Part shown: positions 5,508 to 15,484 of the stretch, one piece after another
Position numbering within the stretch: position 1 is the stretch's first letter
Layout: each line of letters begins with the position of its first letter
Assembly (NCBI GenBank): GCA_002385735.1
Contig: DGEB01000005.1
Location: forward strand, 12,052 to 33,164
From: Peptococcaceae bacterium UBA3937
Lineage (GTDB): Bacteria; Bacillota; Peptococcia; DRI-13; DTU073
DNA: 21,113 nt
Direction: 5' to 3'
Notes under the pieces: model-generated
What the model was told of the DNA's origin: nothing
The model's input: the letters and a program-made list of their open reading frames with translations, nothing else
The model's database searches: none
Position numbers and translations under genes: made by a program

Positions 5508-7973
5508 TTATTTTTCCGCTTGTTCTTTTTCCTTATCCTCTTTTTCCTCTTTATTGGCCACTTTTGCTAAGGCGACCAGTCGATCGTTTGCTCCCATTCT
5601 CATGACCCGCAGTCCTTGGGCATCCCGGCGATACTGGGAGATTTCCTCAACCGAAGTCCTCATCATAATGCCGTCTTCGGTAATCAGCATAATGTCATCA
5701 CTATCGGTAACGCTCATGATTCCTACCACCAAACCGGTTTTGGGGCTGACTCTTAAGCCGATCAATCCTTTCCCGCCTCTGCTTTGCGTGCGGAATTCAT
5801 CGACCCGGGTGCGTTTTCCGTATCCATTTTCCGTGACAAATAAAACATCTAAATCATTAAGACATAAGGTCATTCCGACGACGGAATTATCCTCATCCAG
5901 GGTAATTCCCTTCACGCCACGGGCCGTGCGCCCCATCGGCCGCACATCTTCTTCCGAAAAGCGAATCACGAGTCCTTTTTTCGTCGCCAGCATCAGTTCA
6001 TCATTTCCATGGGTCAATTGGACCCCGATTAATTCATCGTCCTCATCCAACGTCAAGGCAATGATGCCGTCTTTGCGCGATGTATCGTATTCGGTCAGGC
6101 GGGTCTTTTTCACAATGCCGTTTTGGGTAGCGGTAAACAAATAATGGTCTTCATAGTATTCCCGCACCGGAATAACCGCCGTGATTTTTTCATCGCCGGT
6201 AATCGATAAGAGATTGACAATAGCCGTGCCCCTGGCTTGACGACTGGCTTCAGGGATTTCATAGACCTTTAGGCGGTAGACTTTCCCTTTATTGGTAAAG
6301 AAAAGGATGTATTGGTGGGTGGTGGTGATAAACAGGTGCTCCACGAAATCCTCTTCTTTGGTGGTCATGGCCGTGATGCCTTTCCCCCCCCGCCGTTGAC
6401 TATGATAAGCATTGATCGGCTGCCGTTTGATATAGCCGCCGTGCGTTATCGTAATCACAACATCCTCATCGGCAATTAAATCTTCAATTTCCAAAATCTC
6501 ATCCTCCAAACTAATTTGGGAGCGGCGTTTATCCTGGTATTTTTCTTTAATCTCGGTTATTTCTTCTTTGATAATCTTTAAAACAAGCTTTTCATCAGCC
6601 AAAACGCTCCTTAAATAAGCGATGCGTTCCACCAGTTGATTGTATTCCTCCTCCAGTTTTTCTCTTTCCAAACCGGAGAGTTTCCCCAGCCGCATATCCA
6701 CAATCGCCTGCGCCTGTTTCTCCGTTAAGGCAAAACGAGCCATTAAGTTTTCTTTGGCCGCTTCCACATTGCGCGACTGCCTGATTATGCGAATAACTTC
6801 GTCAATATGATCAATGGCGATTTTCAAGCCTTCCACAATGTGCAGCCTTTCTTCCGCCTTGCGCAAATCAAAACGGGTCCGGCGCACGACCACATCTTTT
6901 TGATGCTCCAGATAATAATGGAGCAGTTCTTTGAGGTTTAACACCTTGGGTTCGCCGTCGACCAGCGCCAACATAATTACTCCAAAGCTGTCCATCAGCT
7001 GCGTATGCTTATGGAGCTGGTTTAGAATAACCTGCGGGTTAACATCCTTTCTTAATTCAACAACAATCTGCATACCGGAGCGATCCGATTCATCCCGCAG
7101 ATCGGTAATGCCGTCAATCTTTTTGTCCCGCACCAACTCCGCCATTGTTTCAATCAATTTCGCTTTATTCACCAGATAGGGTAATTCGGTAATTACAATC
7201 CGCATCTTCCCGTTATTCATTTTTTCGATCCGGGATACCCCTTTGACACGAATCGAACCCCTGCCGGTTTCATAAGCCTTCCGAATGCCCTCGCGCCCCA
7301 TGATAATGCCGCCGGTGGGGAAATCCGGCCCCTTAATGGTTTGCATTAGTTCTTTCACCGTAATTTGGGGGTTATCAATCAATTTAATCAAGCCGTCGAT
7401 AACCTCGCCCAAATTATGCGGAGGAATGTTGGTGGCCATCCCTACCGCAATGCCGGAAGAACCGTTAATCAACAGGTTGGGAATCCGGGAAGGCAGAACC
7501 GCCGGTTCTTCCAAAGATTCATCATAGTTGGCCACAAAATTAACGGTTTCTTTTTCGATGTCTTTTAATAATTCTGCCGCTATTTTGGACATACGCACTT
7601 CGGTATAACGCATCGCCGCCGGCGAATCGCCGTCCACGGAACCGAAGTTGCCATGACCGTCAATTAATTGGTAGCGCGTGGAAAAATCCTGGGCCAAGCG
7701 CACCATCGCGTCATAAACAGCTGTGTCCCCGTGGGGATGATAACGTCCCAAAACGTCACCAACGACACGCGCGGATTTTTTATATGGTTTATCCGCAGTC
7801 ATGCCAGATTCATACATGGCATAAAGAATCCGCCGGTGAACCGGCTTTAAACCATCCCGGACATCGGGAAGGGCGCGACCTATGATAACACTCATCGCAT
7901 AGTCGATATACGACTTTTTCATTTCCTCTTCCAATTCAACAGGAATAATCTTGCCATCAATATAATTGTCCAC
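5508..7973 (-). CDS. gyrA: DNA gyrase subunit A
   Basis: The breakage-reunion subunit of the A2B2 gyrase, which introduces negative supercoils using ATP. Landmarks: the winged-helix core [11 protein letters not shown] (about 48-58), the quinolone-pocket segment [14 protein letters not shown] (79-92) with Thr84 at the position of E. coli Ser83 and Asp88 at that of Asp87, and AAMRYTE with catalytic Tyr123. The coiled-coil neck spans about 370-480. The GyrA box QRRGGKG (526-532) at the start of the six-bladed C-terminal pinwheel marks it as gyrase rather than topoisomerase IV. The C-terminus is a Lys/Glu-rich tail. The GTG start follows an in-frame TGA directly and has GAGGTG upstream. It lies 53 nt after gyrB and ends the origin cluster. 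Confidence 0.98.
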   Translation of the reverse strand: MDNYIDGKIIPVELEEEMKKSYIDYAMSVIIGRALPDVRDGLKPVHRRILYAMYESGMTADKPYKKSARVVGDVLGRYHPHGDTAVYDAMVRLAQDFSTRYQLIDGHGNFGSVDGDSPAAMRYTEVRMSKIAAELLKDIEKETVNFVANYDESLEEPAVLPSRIPNLLINGSSGIAVGMATNIPPHNLGEVIDGLIKLIDNPQITVKELMQTIKGPDFPTGGIIMGREGIRKAYETGRGSIRVKGVSRIEKMNNGKMRIVITELPYLVNKAKLIETMAELVRDKKIDGITDLRDESDRSGMQIVVELRKDVNPQVILNQLHKHTQLMDSFGVIMLALVDGEPKVLNLKELLHYYLEHQKDVVVRRTRFDLRKAEERLHIVEGLKIAIDHIDEVIRIIRQSRNVEAAKENLMARFALTEKQAQAIVDMRLGKLSGLEREKLEEEYNQLVERIAYLRSVLADEKLVLKIIKEEITEIKEKYQDKRRSQISLEDEILEIEDLIADEDVVITITHGGYIKRQPINAYHSQRRGGKGITAMTTKEEDFVEHLFITTTHQYILFFTNKGKVYRLKVYEIPEASRQARGTAIVNLLSITGDEKITAVIPVREYYEDHYLFTATQNGIVKKTRLTEYDTSRKDGIIALTLDEDDELIGVQLTHGNDELMLATKKGLVIRFSEEDVRPMGRTARGVKGITLDEDNSVVGMTLCLNDLDVLFVTENGYGKRTRVDEFRTQSRGGKGLIGLRVSPKTGLVVGIMSVTDSDDIMLITEDGIMMRTSVEEISQYRRDAQGLRVMRMGANDRLVALAKVANKEEKEDKEKEQAEK

Positions 7974-8026
7974 TCATTTACACCTCGCCAGCCTGAAGAT
8001 AATCGCAACTGCAACGATCCTCTATT

Positions 8027-10239
<2,213 letters not shown>

Positions 10240-10266
10240 ATTTTTCTCCCTTCTTAAAAGGTATTT

Positions 10267-11436
10267 CTAAACATATTCCTGTAATGTGCCTTTTTCCACA
10301 TGATAACTGGCAATCTTACTGTGATCATTCCATAAAAATGACAGGTCTTCGGTGGTCGTAATAAAACATTGGATCATTTTTTCCTGAATAATTTTGATTA
10401 AATGTTCTCTTCTTTCCAGATCCAACTCGGATAACACATCATCCAGAAGCAGAATCGGATACTCCCCCGATTCGCTTTTAAAAAACTCCAATTCAGCTAA
10501 TTTGATGGCTAAAACTGCGGTACGGTGTTGTCCCTGTGAACCATATAGTTTAAGGTCTAAACTGTTTAAAGAAATAATCAAATCATCGCGATGCGGTCCC
10601 CATAAGGTCATTCCTCTGGCTATTTCTTCTTTTTTTACCTGTTCCATTTCCTGTACAAGGATTTCTTTTATAGGATTGCCGATTTTGAGCTCTCTTTTGC
10701 GGTTAAAGTAATATTTAAACTCTAAGTTTTCCTTTCCTTTCGTAAGCTTACGCTGCATTAACCTGGTCAAGGGAGAAAGTTTTTCCAAAACCTGAAGGCG
10801 TTTTTGAATGATTTCTTCACTTAACTTTAAAAATTGCAGATCCCAGATTTCTAGTTCATCCAGCCCTTTCTCGCGCTCATGGATCCTCTTTAAAAGGTGA
10901 TTCCGTTGAATTAAAACTTTTTGATATTGCTGTAATTGGGCATAATAACTGGGACTGACCTGGGAAATATCATTATCCAACAAGCGCCGCCGTTCGATGG
11001 GAGCGCCTTTGACGATGTTTAAATCTTCCGGGGCAAACAGGACCGCCGTCAGATTTCCTAAAAAATCGGCCATTTTGCGTACTTTAAGCCCGTTAATCTT
11101 TATTTCTTTACGGCCCTTACTTCCCATGACTCTGGTATTTTGACCGGCACTTCCTCCAGACTCGGCGGGTTGCTGAAAAAATACGGCAACATTGCATGAT
11201 CCCATTTTATTCTGGATTTCGCCGCTAATTATAAAATGATTTTGCTCCCACCTGGTTAACTGGATGTCCCGTACGGCCCGATAGGCCTTGCCAATGGCCA
11301 GGTAATAGATCGCTTCCAGTAAATTTGTCTTCCCTTGGGCATTGGCCCCCACTAAAATATTGATCTGCGAAGAAAAATTTTTGCTGAGCTTTTCATAATT
11401 ACGGTAATTCGTCAAGTGCAATTTTTCAAGATACAA
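10267..11436 (-). CDS. recF: DNA replication and repair protein RecF
   Basis: An SMC-like ATPase that binds gapped DNA and, with RecO and RecR, helps load RecA. The N-terminal KLHLTNYRNY is the family opening. Walker A is GANAQGKT (30-37), the signature is LYGSQGQHRTAVLAIKLAE (about residues 302-320), and Walker B is LLLDDVLSELD. At 389 residues it is slightly long; extra sequence lies around 105-130 (a Gly/Ser-rich stretch, AESGGSAG). The start is TTG with AGGAGG upstream; a 5-bp hairpin AGGGG-TAAA-CCCCT covers both the ribosome site and the first base of the start. It follows dnaN by 30 nt, with no S4-domain yaaA/rlbA gene between them. Confidence 0.96.
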   Translation of the reverse strand: MYLEKLHLTNYRNYEKLSKNFSSQINILVGANAQGKTNLLEAIYYLAIGKAYRAVRDIQLTRWEQNHFIISGEIQNKMGSCNVAVFFQQPAESGGSAGQNTRVMGSKGRKEIKINGLKVRKMADFLGNLTAVLFAPEDLNIVKGAPIERRRLLDNDISQVSPSYYAQLQQYQKVLIQRNHLLKRIHEREKGLDELEIWDLQFLKLSEEIIQKRLQVLEKLSPLTRLMQRKLTKGKENLEFKYYFNRKRELKIGNPIKEILVQEMEQVKKEEIARGMTLWGPHRDDLIISLNSLDLKLYGSQGQHRTAVLAIKLAELEFFKSESGEYPILLLDDVLSELDLERREHLIKIIQEKMIQCFITTTEDLSFLWNDHSKIASYHVEKGTLQEYV

Positions 11437-11449
11437 GGGGTTTACCCCT
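11436..11449 (-). promoter_or_regulatory. Hairpin over the recF ribosome binding site and TTG start
   Basis: On the minus strand AGGGG-TAAA-CCCCT forms a perfect 5-bp GC-rich stem with a 4-nt loop. Its 5' arm overlaps AGGAGG (11452-11447) and its 3' arm reaches the first T of the start codon at 11436. Folding would hide the ribosome site. Confidence 0.5.
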
Positions 11450-11466
11450 CCTATTTTTTATTAATC

Positions 11467-12567
11467 CTAGCACCTTACCGGCAAAACTAAATATAAAAAG
11501 TTATTGTTTTCGACCGGACGAATAATCCCGGGGCTTAACGGGCCGGTAAACTCGATGGTCAGCTCTTCCTCATCGAGGACCCGGAAAACATCCAACAGAT
11601 AGCGGTAATTAAAGGCAATATCCACCGGATCTCCTTCGCCTGCAATCGGGATTTCCTCATAGCCTTGCCCTAATTCGGACTGGGAGAATAAGCGCAGGAT
11701 ATTGTTTTCAATCTTCAGGTGAATCGTATTACTGCTGCTGTCCAGCGAAAAAAGGGAGATTCTTTCCACGGCTTCCTGAAAGAGTTTGGTTTTCGTTTTC
11801 ACTTTTAAAGTATACTGACTTGGAATGACCTGCTGATAATTAGGAAATTGTCCATCAAAAAGCCGGCAGACAATTTGAATGTTTTCAATCACAAAAGTGG
11901 CCAAATTTTTGGAGATATTCATCTGACAAAATTCTTCATCATTCTGGATTAAACGAGCCATTTCCGTCAGGATTTTTGCCGGCACGATAAAACTAAAACT
12001 CTTCTTTTGCTTATTTTGAATATACTCTTTCTTTAAGGCTAAACGGTGGGTATCGGTACTGATCATCCTGATTTCATTATTTTCAATTTCACAAAGCACA
12101 CCGGTAAAAAGCGGCCGGCTTTCGTCGGTACTGCACGCAAAGGCGGTTTGACGCACCATTTGTTTGATTTTACCCGCTTCGATACTAAGTTTGTATTCAC
12201 CGTCCACCACCGGTAATTGGGGAAATTCATCAGCAGGCATGGTTTTAAGGTTTAACTCGGAATTAGAATATTGGATAATTATTTCACCATCATGAATTAA
12301 TTCTAAAGTAATCACCGAATCAGGGAGTTTCCGCACAATCTCCGAAAAATAGCGGGCTGGAACTACACAAACACCTTCTTCAATCACCCCAGCCGGCACT
12401 TTGCATTGAATTCCCACTTCCAGATCGGTTGCGGTAAAAGATAAGTGATCACCTTTGGCTTCCAGTTTGATGCAGGTTAAAATGGGCAGGGTGTTTTTCG
12501 CATTAACGGCTTTTTGTACTGCGGACACACCAAACAAAAGATTTTCTTTTGATGCCGTGATCTTCAT
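11467..12567 (-). CDS. dnaN: DNA polymerase III beta sliding clamp
   Basis: The homodimeric ring that tethers polymerase III to DNA. The 366-residue protein has the three repeated clamp folds of about 120 residues each. It opens MKITASKENLLFGVSAVQKAV, has the family segment ARYFSEIVRKLP (about 86-97) and AFACSTDESRPLFTGVL (about 137-153), and ends with FLYLVLPVRC. The last residues line the peptide-binding groove used by polymerase and other partners. The ATG has GGAGGGAGATATTTT upstream. Between dnaA and this gene lies the left part of oriC (about 250 nt). Confidence 0.98.
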   Translation of the reverse strand: MKITASKENLLFGVSAVQKAVNAKNTLPILTCIKLEAKGDHLSFTATDLEVGIQCKVPAGVIEEGVCVVPARYFSEIVRKLPDSVITLELIHDGEIIIQYSNSELNLKTMPADEFPQLPVVDGEYKLSIEAGKIKQMVRQTAFACSTDESRPLFTGVLCEIENNEIRMISTDTHRLALKKEYIQNKQKKSFSFIVPAKILTEMARLIQNDEEFCQMNISKNLATFVIENIQIVCRLFDGQFPNYQQVIPSQYTLKVKTKTKLFQEAVERISLFSLDSSSNTIHLKIENNILRLFSQSELGQGYEEIPIAGEGDPVDIAFNYRYLLDVFRVLDEEELTIEFTGPLSPGIIRPVENNNFLYLVLPVRC

Positions 12568-12607
12568 AAAATATCTCCCTCCACATATTAATTAATCAAA
12601 AAAACAG

Positions 12608-12625
12608 TAATAATAGTAATAATAC
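12608..12625 (+). promoter_or_regulatory. Candidate DnaA-trio array next to a DnaA box
   Basis: The plus strand reads TAA TAA TAG TAA TAA TAC. Read 3' to 5' five of these fit the DnaA-trio consensus (G/A)A(T/A). The array begins 1 nt from a degenerate DnaA box (12627-12635) and leads into an AT-rich tract at about 12586-12607, the order described for the basal unwinding system. Confidence 0.5.
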
Positions 12626-12745
12626 TTGTGGAAATGTGTAAAACGACGTTTTGTGTAGTCATATCCAGCTTCACGCTATTTCATAACCTGTGGACAAACG
12701 AGGCGGCCTGTCCACATTATCCAGTCCAAAAATCCTGAAAAATAG

Positions 12746-12754
12746 TTATCCACA
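12746..12754 (+). promoter_or_regulatory. DnaA box (perfect consensus)
   Basis: TTATCCACA, an exact match to the DnaA box, in the dnaA-dnaN gap. Confidence 0.85.
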
Positions 12755-12817
12755 AGAAAAACCCAGCCTATCAAGAGTTTAATCCACAATAGCCTTATTA
12801 AGGTATAATACGTATCA

Positions 12818-14236
12818 TTATTTTTCGTTTTTAATTTTGTCAATTAAATTTTTAATAATAGAATCTAATTGCGCATCTTCTTTTATATTCATGGCCACTT
12901 TTTCACAGGCGTGAATTACCGTTGTATGGTCTCTGCCGCCAAATTCTTCACCGATTTTCGGCAGTGATAAATCGGTTAACTCACGGCAAAGGTACATGGC
13001 AATTTGCCTTGGAAAAGCGATGTTTCTTGTTCTTTTTTTCGCTTTAAACTCGTCTACTTTTAGATTATAGTAATCCGCCACTGTGTTTTTGATTAGGTCA
13101 ACGGAGATAATTTTGGGTTTTGATGAAGGAATAATATCTTTTAATGCTTCCGTGCATAAATCCATCGTAATATCCCTGTTGCTAAGGGAAGAATATGCAA
13201 TCACGCGAATGAGCGCTCCCTCAAGTTCACGGATGTTGGATTGAATCTTGTTTGCGATATAATAGAGAATTTCATCCGGCACTTTCATATGTTCCTGATC
13301 GGATTTTTTGCGTAAGATAGCAATTCTCGTTTCTAAATCAGGTGGTTGAATGTCGGTAATTAGACCCCATTCAAAACGGGATCTCAACCGGTCTTCCAAG
13401 GTGGGAATATCCTTAGGAGGACGGTCGCTGGAAATAATGATTTGTTTATTGGCCTCGTGCAGGGCGTTAAAAGTATGGAAAAACTCCTCCTGGGTAGCTT
13501 CTTTGCCGGCTAAAAACTGGATATCGTCAATCAAGAGCACATCGATGTTGCGGTATTTATTCCGAAACATCACAGTCTTATCATCTTTAATCGAGTTGAT
13601 CAATTCATTGGTGAACTTTTCAGAACTGACGTACATTACCCGGCAGTTTTTATGATGTTTTAAGACATAATGACCAATGGCGTGCATTAAATGCGTTTTT
13701 CCCAACCCTACCCCGCCATAGATAAAAAGAGGATTATAGGCTTTGGCAATCGCTTCGGCGACCGCCAAGGAGGCGGCATGAGCAAAACGATTGCTGTTAC
13801 CTACAATAAAGGTTTCAAATATGTATTTTGGGTTTAAGGTGCTTAAACCATAATCATCGGCCGGATAACCATAATTAACGTCGTTGTAATTGTTCAGTGG
13901 CTGTTTTTGATAAGGATACTTGTCATTGAGCTTATTTTGATCATTGGCAACACTGCCGGATGCCAGATATTCTTTTTCTTCTTCCGAAGTAAGAAAGATA
14001 AGGGTTAGATCGGTTTTACGCAAAATCTTGGACGCTTTCTCCAAAATCAAGTAATAATACTTCTTTTGCAGCCAATCTTTGGCAAATTCATTGGGCACAA
14101 CGATGACCAGTTGATTGTCTTGAAGGTCAAGAAGACTGGTGGATTTGAACCAGGTGTCAAAGCTAGGTCTGGATAAGTCGTTTTCCAACTCGGACAGGAT
14201 TGATTGCCAAATATTAGCGTTCGTCTCTTTTGACAT
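12818..14236 (-). CDS. dnaA: Chromosomal replication initiator DnaA
   Basis: The AAA+ initiator that binds oriC and opens the duplex. Domain I starts [23 protein letters not shown] polar Asn/Tyr-rich domain II linker follows at about 95-130. Domain III has Walker A GGVGLGKT (174-181), Walker B VLLIDD (233-238) and [11 protein letters not shown] (about 282-292). Domain IV ends with the DnaA-box binding signature [16 protein letters not shown] place the start at the ATG at 14236 ([10 protein letters not shown], 472 residues): AGGAGG at 14249-14244 is 7 nt upstream, whereas a longer frame from 14260 would put the ribosome site inside the coding region. Confidence 0.98.
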   Translation of the reverse strand: MSKETNANIWQSILSELENDLSRPSFDTWFKSTSLLDLQDNQLVIVVPNEFAKDWLQKKYYYLILEKASKILRKTDLTLIFLTSEEEKEYLASGSVANDQNKLNDKYPYQKQPLNNYNDVNYGYPADDYGLSTLNPKYIFETFIVGNSNRFAHAASLAVAEAIAKAYNPLFIYGGVGLGKTHLMHAIGHYVLKHHKNCRVMYVSSEKFTNELINSIKDDKTVMFRNKYRNIDVLLIDDIQFLAGKEATQEEFFHTFNALHEANKQIIISSDRPPKDIPTLEDRLRSRFEWGLITDIQPPDLETRIAILRKKSDQEHMKVPDEILYYIANKIQSNIRELEGALIRVIAYSSLSNRDITMDLCTEALKDIIPSSKPKIISVDLIKNTVADYYNLKVDEFKAKKRTRNIAFPRQIAMYLCRELTDLSLPKIGEEFGGRDHTTVIHACEKVAMNIKEDAQLDSIIKNLIDKIKNEK

Positions 14237-14282
14237 GAAACAACCTCCTGAACATATCATACTTAAATATATTTAAAATGTA

Positions 14283-14309
14283 TTTATAATGGTGTTAATG
14301 AAAATACAA
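14283..14309 (-). promoter_or_regulatory. Possible dnaA promoter
   Basis: On the minus strand TTGTAT (14309-14304) and TATAAA (14288-14283) are 15 nt apart, a short spacer, about 47 nt before the dnaA start. It is the best -35/-10 pair I see upstream of dnaA. Confidence 0.3.
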
Positions 14310-14318
14310 AAAAAGAAA

Positions 14319-14337
14319 CCAGAGTTTTGGGTTCTGG
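14319..14337 (-). terminator. Terminator-like hairpin upstream of dnaA
   Basis: On the minus strand CCAGA-N9-TCTGG is followed by TTTCTTTTTTTG. The stem is only 5 bp, so it is a weak terminator at best. It would stop or attenuate any transcript entering dnaA from inside oriC. Confidence 0.3.
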
Positions 14338-14421
14338 CAGTATTAATACTATCCATTACAAAATTCCGCACCAAAAGTTATTCACTTTTAATACAGAATT
14401 CAATCACACCTTATACACAAC

Positions 14422-14444
14422 GTTATCCACAAATTGTGGATAAC
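14422..14444. promoter_or_regulatory. Two perfect DnaA boxes forming a palindrome
   Basis: GTTATCCACAA and its exact inverse TTGTGGATAAC are separated by one base, so two consensus boxes face each other 3 nt apart. Overlapping protection by two DnaA protomers in opposite orientation is expected. Confidence 0.85.
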
Positions 14445-14512
14445 ATAAGCTCCTTTTAACATTGCTAATTAATATAGTACCAAAATTAGGCATAGTTATC
14501 AACAGAAAAAAA

Positions 14513-14521
14513 TTATCCACA
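14513..14521 (+). promoter_or_regulatory. DnaA box (perfect consensus)
   Basis: TTATCCACA, exact, 50 nt before the -35 of the rpmH promoter. DnaA bound here could affect that promoter. Confidence 0.85.
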
Positions 14522-14571
14522 GTCAAAAAACAAAAATTTATTTGAATGCCTGAGGAAAAGAACCCGTTTTC

Positions 14572-14600
14572 TTGACAATCAAGTTACGCTGCTTTATAAT
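14572..14600 (+). promoter_or_regulatory. Consensus sigma-A promoter of rpmH-rnpA-yidD-yidC-jag
   Basis: TTGACA (14572-14577) and TATAAT (14595-14600) are both perfect with a 17-nt spacer. Transcription would start near 14607, about 50 nt before rpmH. A ribosomal-protein gene needs such strength. Confidence 0.92.
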
Positions 14601-14656
14601 GCATTTGTATATTTGTCAACAGCTCGTTTATTCTGGAATAAGGGGGGTTAAAATAA

Positions 14657-14791
14657 ATGAAGAGGACTTTTCAACCGAAAAACCGTAAACATAAAAGAGT
14701 GCATGGTTTTTTACAGAGAATGAGAACACAGGGTGGAAGAGCTATCTTAAGGCGCAGACGCCTCAAAGGCAGAAAAAAACTATCCGTATAA
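14657..14791 (+). CDS. rpmH: Ribosomal protein L34 (bL34)
   Basis: A 44-residue, highly basic protein opening [18 protein letters not shown] and continuing with [26 protein letters not shown], the L34 pattern throughout. It is a component of the 50S subunit. The ATG follows a purine-rich AAGGGGGG site. Position between oriC and rnpA is the standard one. Confidence 0.98.
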   Translation: MKRTFQPKNRKHKRVHGFLQRMRTQGGRAILRRRRLKGRKKLSV

Positions 14792-14812
14792 GGCCGCATT
14801 TGGTGGCCTTTT
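14790..14812 (+). terminator. Hairpin between rpmH and rnpA, possible partial terminator
   Basis: AAGGCC (14790-14795) pairs with GGCCTT (14805-14810) over a 9-nt loop and is followed only by TTAG. It begins on the rpmH stop codon. Weak U run: it may lower read-through into rnpA or protect the rpmH message end. Confidence 0.35.
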
Positions 14813-14831
14813 AGTATAAGAGGAGATAATC

Positions 14832-15197
14832 TTGTTACCAAAGGCCTATCGTTTAAAAAGAAAGAGCGATTTTAAAAAAGCATACCAACAAGGAAAATCA
14901 ATCGCTAATCAATACCTGGTTCTGTATGTTTTGCCTCAATCACCCCAAGCAGGCTTAGCCCATAAAGCCTCCAAAAGCTTGCGGGTGGGTTTTTCTGTTT
15001 CTAAAAAAGTCGGGTGTGCTGTGGAACGGAATAAGATTAAAAGAAGATTACGCGAGGCCTTTCGGCCTTATCTGGGCTTAATTGAGGCCAAGGTTGATTT
15101 AATTTTTATTGCCCGTGCCAAAATTAAAGGAGTTTCCTTTGCAGTTGTAGAAAAAAGTATGGCACAGCTTTTAAAAAAGGCCCGTTTAATTGATTAA
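14832..15197 (+). CDS. rnpA: Ribonuclease P protein component
   Basis: The protein subunit that helps RNase P RNA cut the 5' leader from pre-tRNA. The 121-residue basic protein opens LPKAYRLKRKSDFKKAYQQGK and carries the signature RNKIKRRLREAFR (residues about 66-78) preceded by RVGFSVSKKVGCAVE. The start is TTG, with AGGAGAT at 14821-14827. Residues 37-48 (PQSPQAGLAHKA) look like a small family-variable loop. It lies 40 nt after rpmH. Confidence 0.96.
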   Translation: MLPKAYRLKRKSDFKKAYQQGKSIANQYLVLYVLPQSPQAGLAHKASKSLRVGFSVSKKVGCAVERNKIKRRLREAFRPYLGLIEAKVDLIFIARAKIKGVSFAVVEKSMAQLLKKARLID

Positions 15198-15227
15198 TTA
15201 ATCCTGTTTTGAATCGTGGGGATAGGC

Positions 15228-15437
15228 ATGAAAAAGCTCCTTATCTTTTTGCTGAAGATCTACCAACAATATTTTTCTCCTTTAAAAGGGCCCAGTTGTC
15301 GTTTTTATCCGTCTTGTTCGGCTTATGCTATACAGGCGGTGGACAAATACGGCGTCCTGAAGGGGTGTTTTTTAGCGTGCAGAAGAATCTTAAAGTGTCA
15401 TCCTTTTCATCCGGGTGGTTACGATCCAGTTAAGTGA
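15228..15437 (+). CDS. yidD: Membrane protein insertion efficiency factor YidD
   Basis: A 69-residue protein with an amphipathic N-terminus ([20 protein letters not shown]) that probably lies on the inner leaflet of the membrane. The conserved block [13 protein letters not shown] with its Cys residues and the C-terminal [11 protein letters not shown] are diagnostic. It aids YidC- and Sec-dependent membrane insertion. I use ATG 15228; an in-frame GTG at 15216 would add four residues, but the GGGG purines then fall inside the gene. Order rnpA-yidD-yidC is standard. Confidence 0.95.
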   Translation: MKKLLIFLLKIYQQYFSPLKGPSCRFYPSCSAYAIQAVDKYGVLKGCFLACRRILKCHPFHPGGYDPVK

Positions 15438-15440
15438 AGA

Positions 15441-15484
15441 AGGGAGGTGAACCGTTACAAGATCGTTTTTTGTAACGGGTTACT
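15441..15484 (+). promoter_or_regulatory. Hairpin between the yidC Shine-Dalgarno and its TTG start
   Basis: AGGGAGGTGA (15441-15450) is a near-perfect ribosome site but lies about 35 nt before the only available start. CCGTTACA (15452-15459) and TGTAACGG (15471-15478) form an 8-bp hairpin between them. When folded, about 10 nt separate GGAGG from the TTG. An in-frame TAA at 15473 rules out an earlier start. Confidence 0.6.

Larger units (their letters stand above)
12568..12817 (-). other. oriC, left part (dnaA-dnaN intergenic)
   Basis: The gap between dnaA and dnaN holds one perfect DnaA box (12746-12754) and near matches: TGTGGACAA at 12689-12697 (one mismatch, minus orientation), TAATCCACA at 12780-12788 (one mismatch), CTGTCCACA at about 12708-12716 (two mismatches) and TGTGGAAAT at 12627-12635 (two mismatches, minus). 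Next to the last box are six TAA/TAG-type triplets and then an AT-rich stretch to about 12586. By analogy with B. subtilis, this side would be where strands open. Confidence 0.8.
14237..14571. other. oriC, right part (dnaA-rpmH intergenic)
   Basis: No gene is visible between the dnaA start and the rpmH promoter. The stretch is AT-rich and holds three perfect DnaA boxes (14423-14431 plus, 14435-14443 minus, 14513-14521 plus) and one-mismatch boxes TTATACACA (14411-14419) and TTATCAACA (14496-14504). Two AT-rich palindromes (14263-14276 and 14339-14350) and a terminator-like hairpin (14319-14337) are also here. It must contain the dnaA promoter. Confidence 0.88.

Noticed and set aside
12804..12809. 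Perfect TATAAT on the plus strand at the 3' edge of dnaA, pointing antisense into dnaA
   Set aside because: No acceptable -35 at 16-18 nt; AT-rich origin DNA gives such hexamers by chance.
14613..14621. TTGTCAACA as a DnaA or Spo0A site downstream of the rpmH -10
   Set aside because: Two mismatches to the DnaA box and lacks the TGTCGAA core of Spo0A sites.
15209..15433. Plus-strand open frame overlapping yidD in another frame
   Set aside because: The alternative frame carries the full YidD motifs; this one has none.
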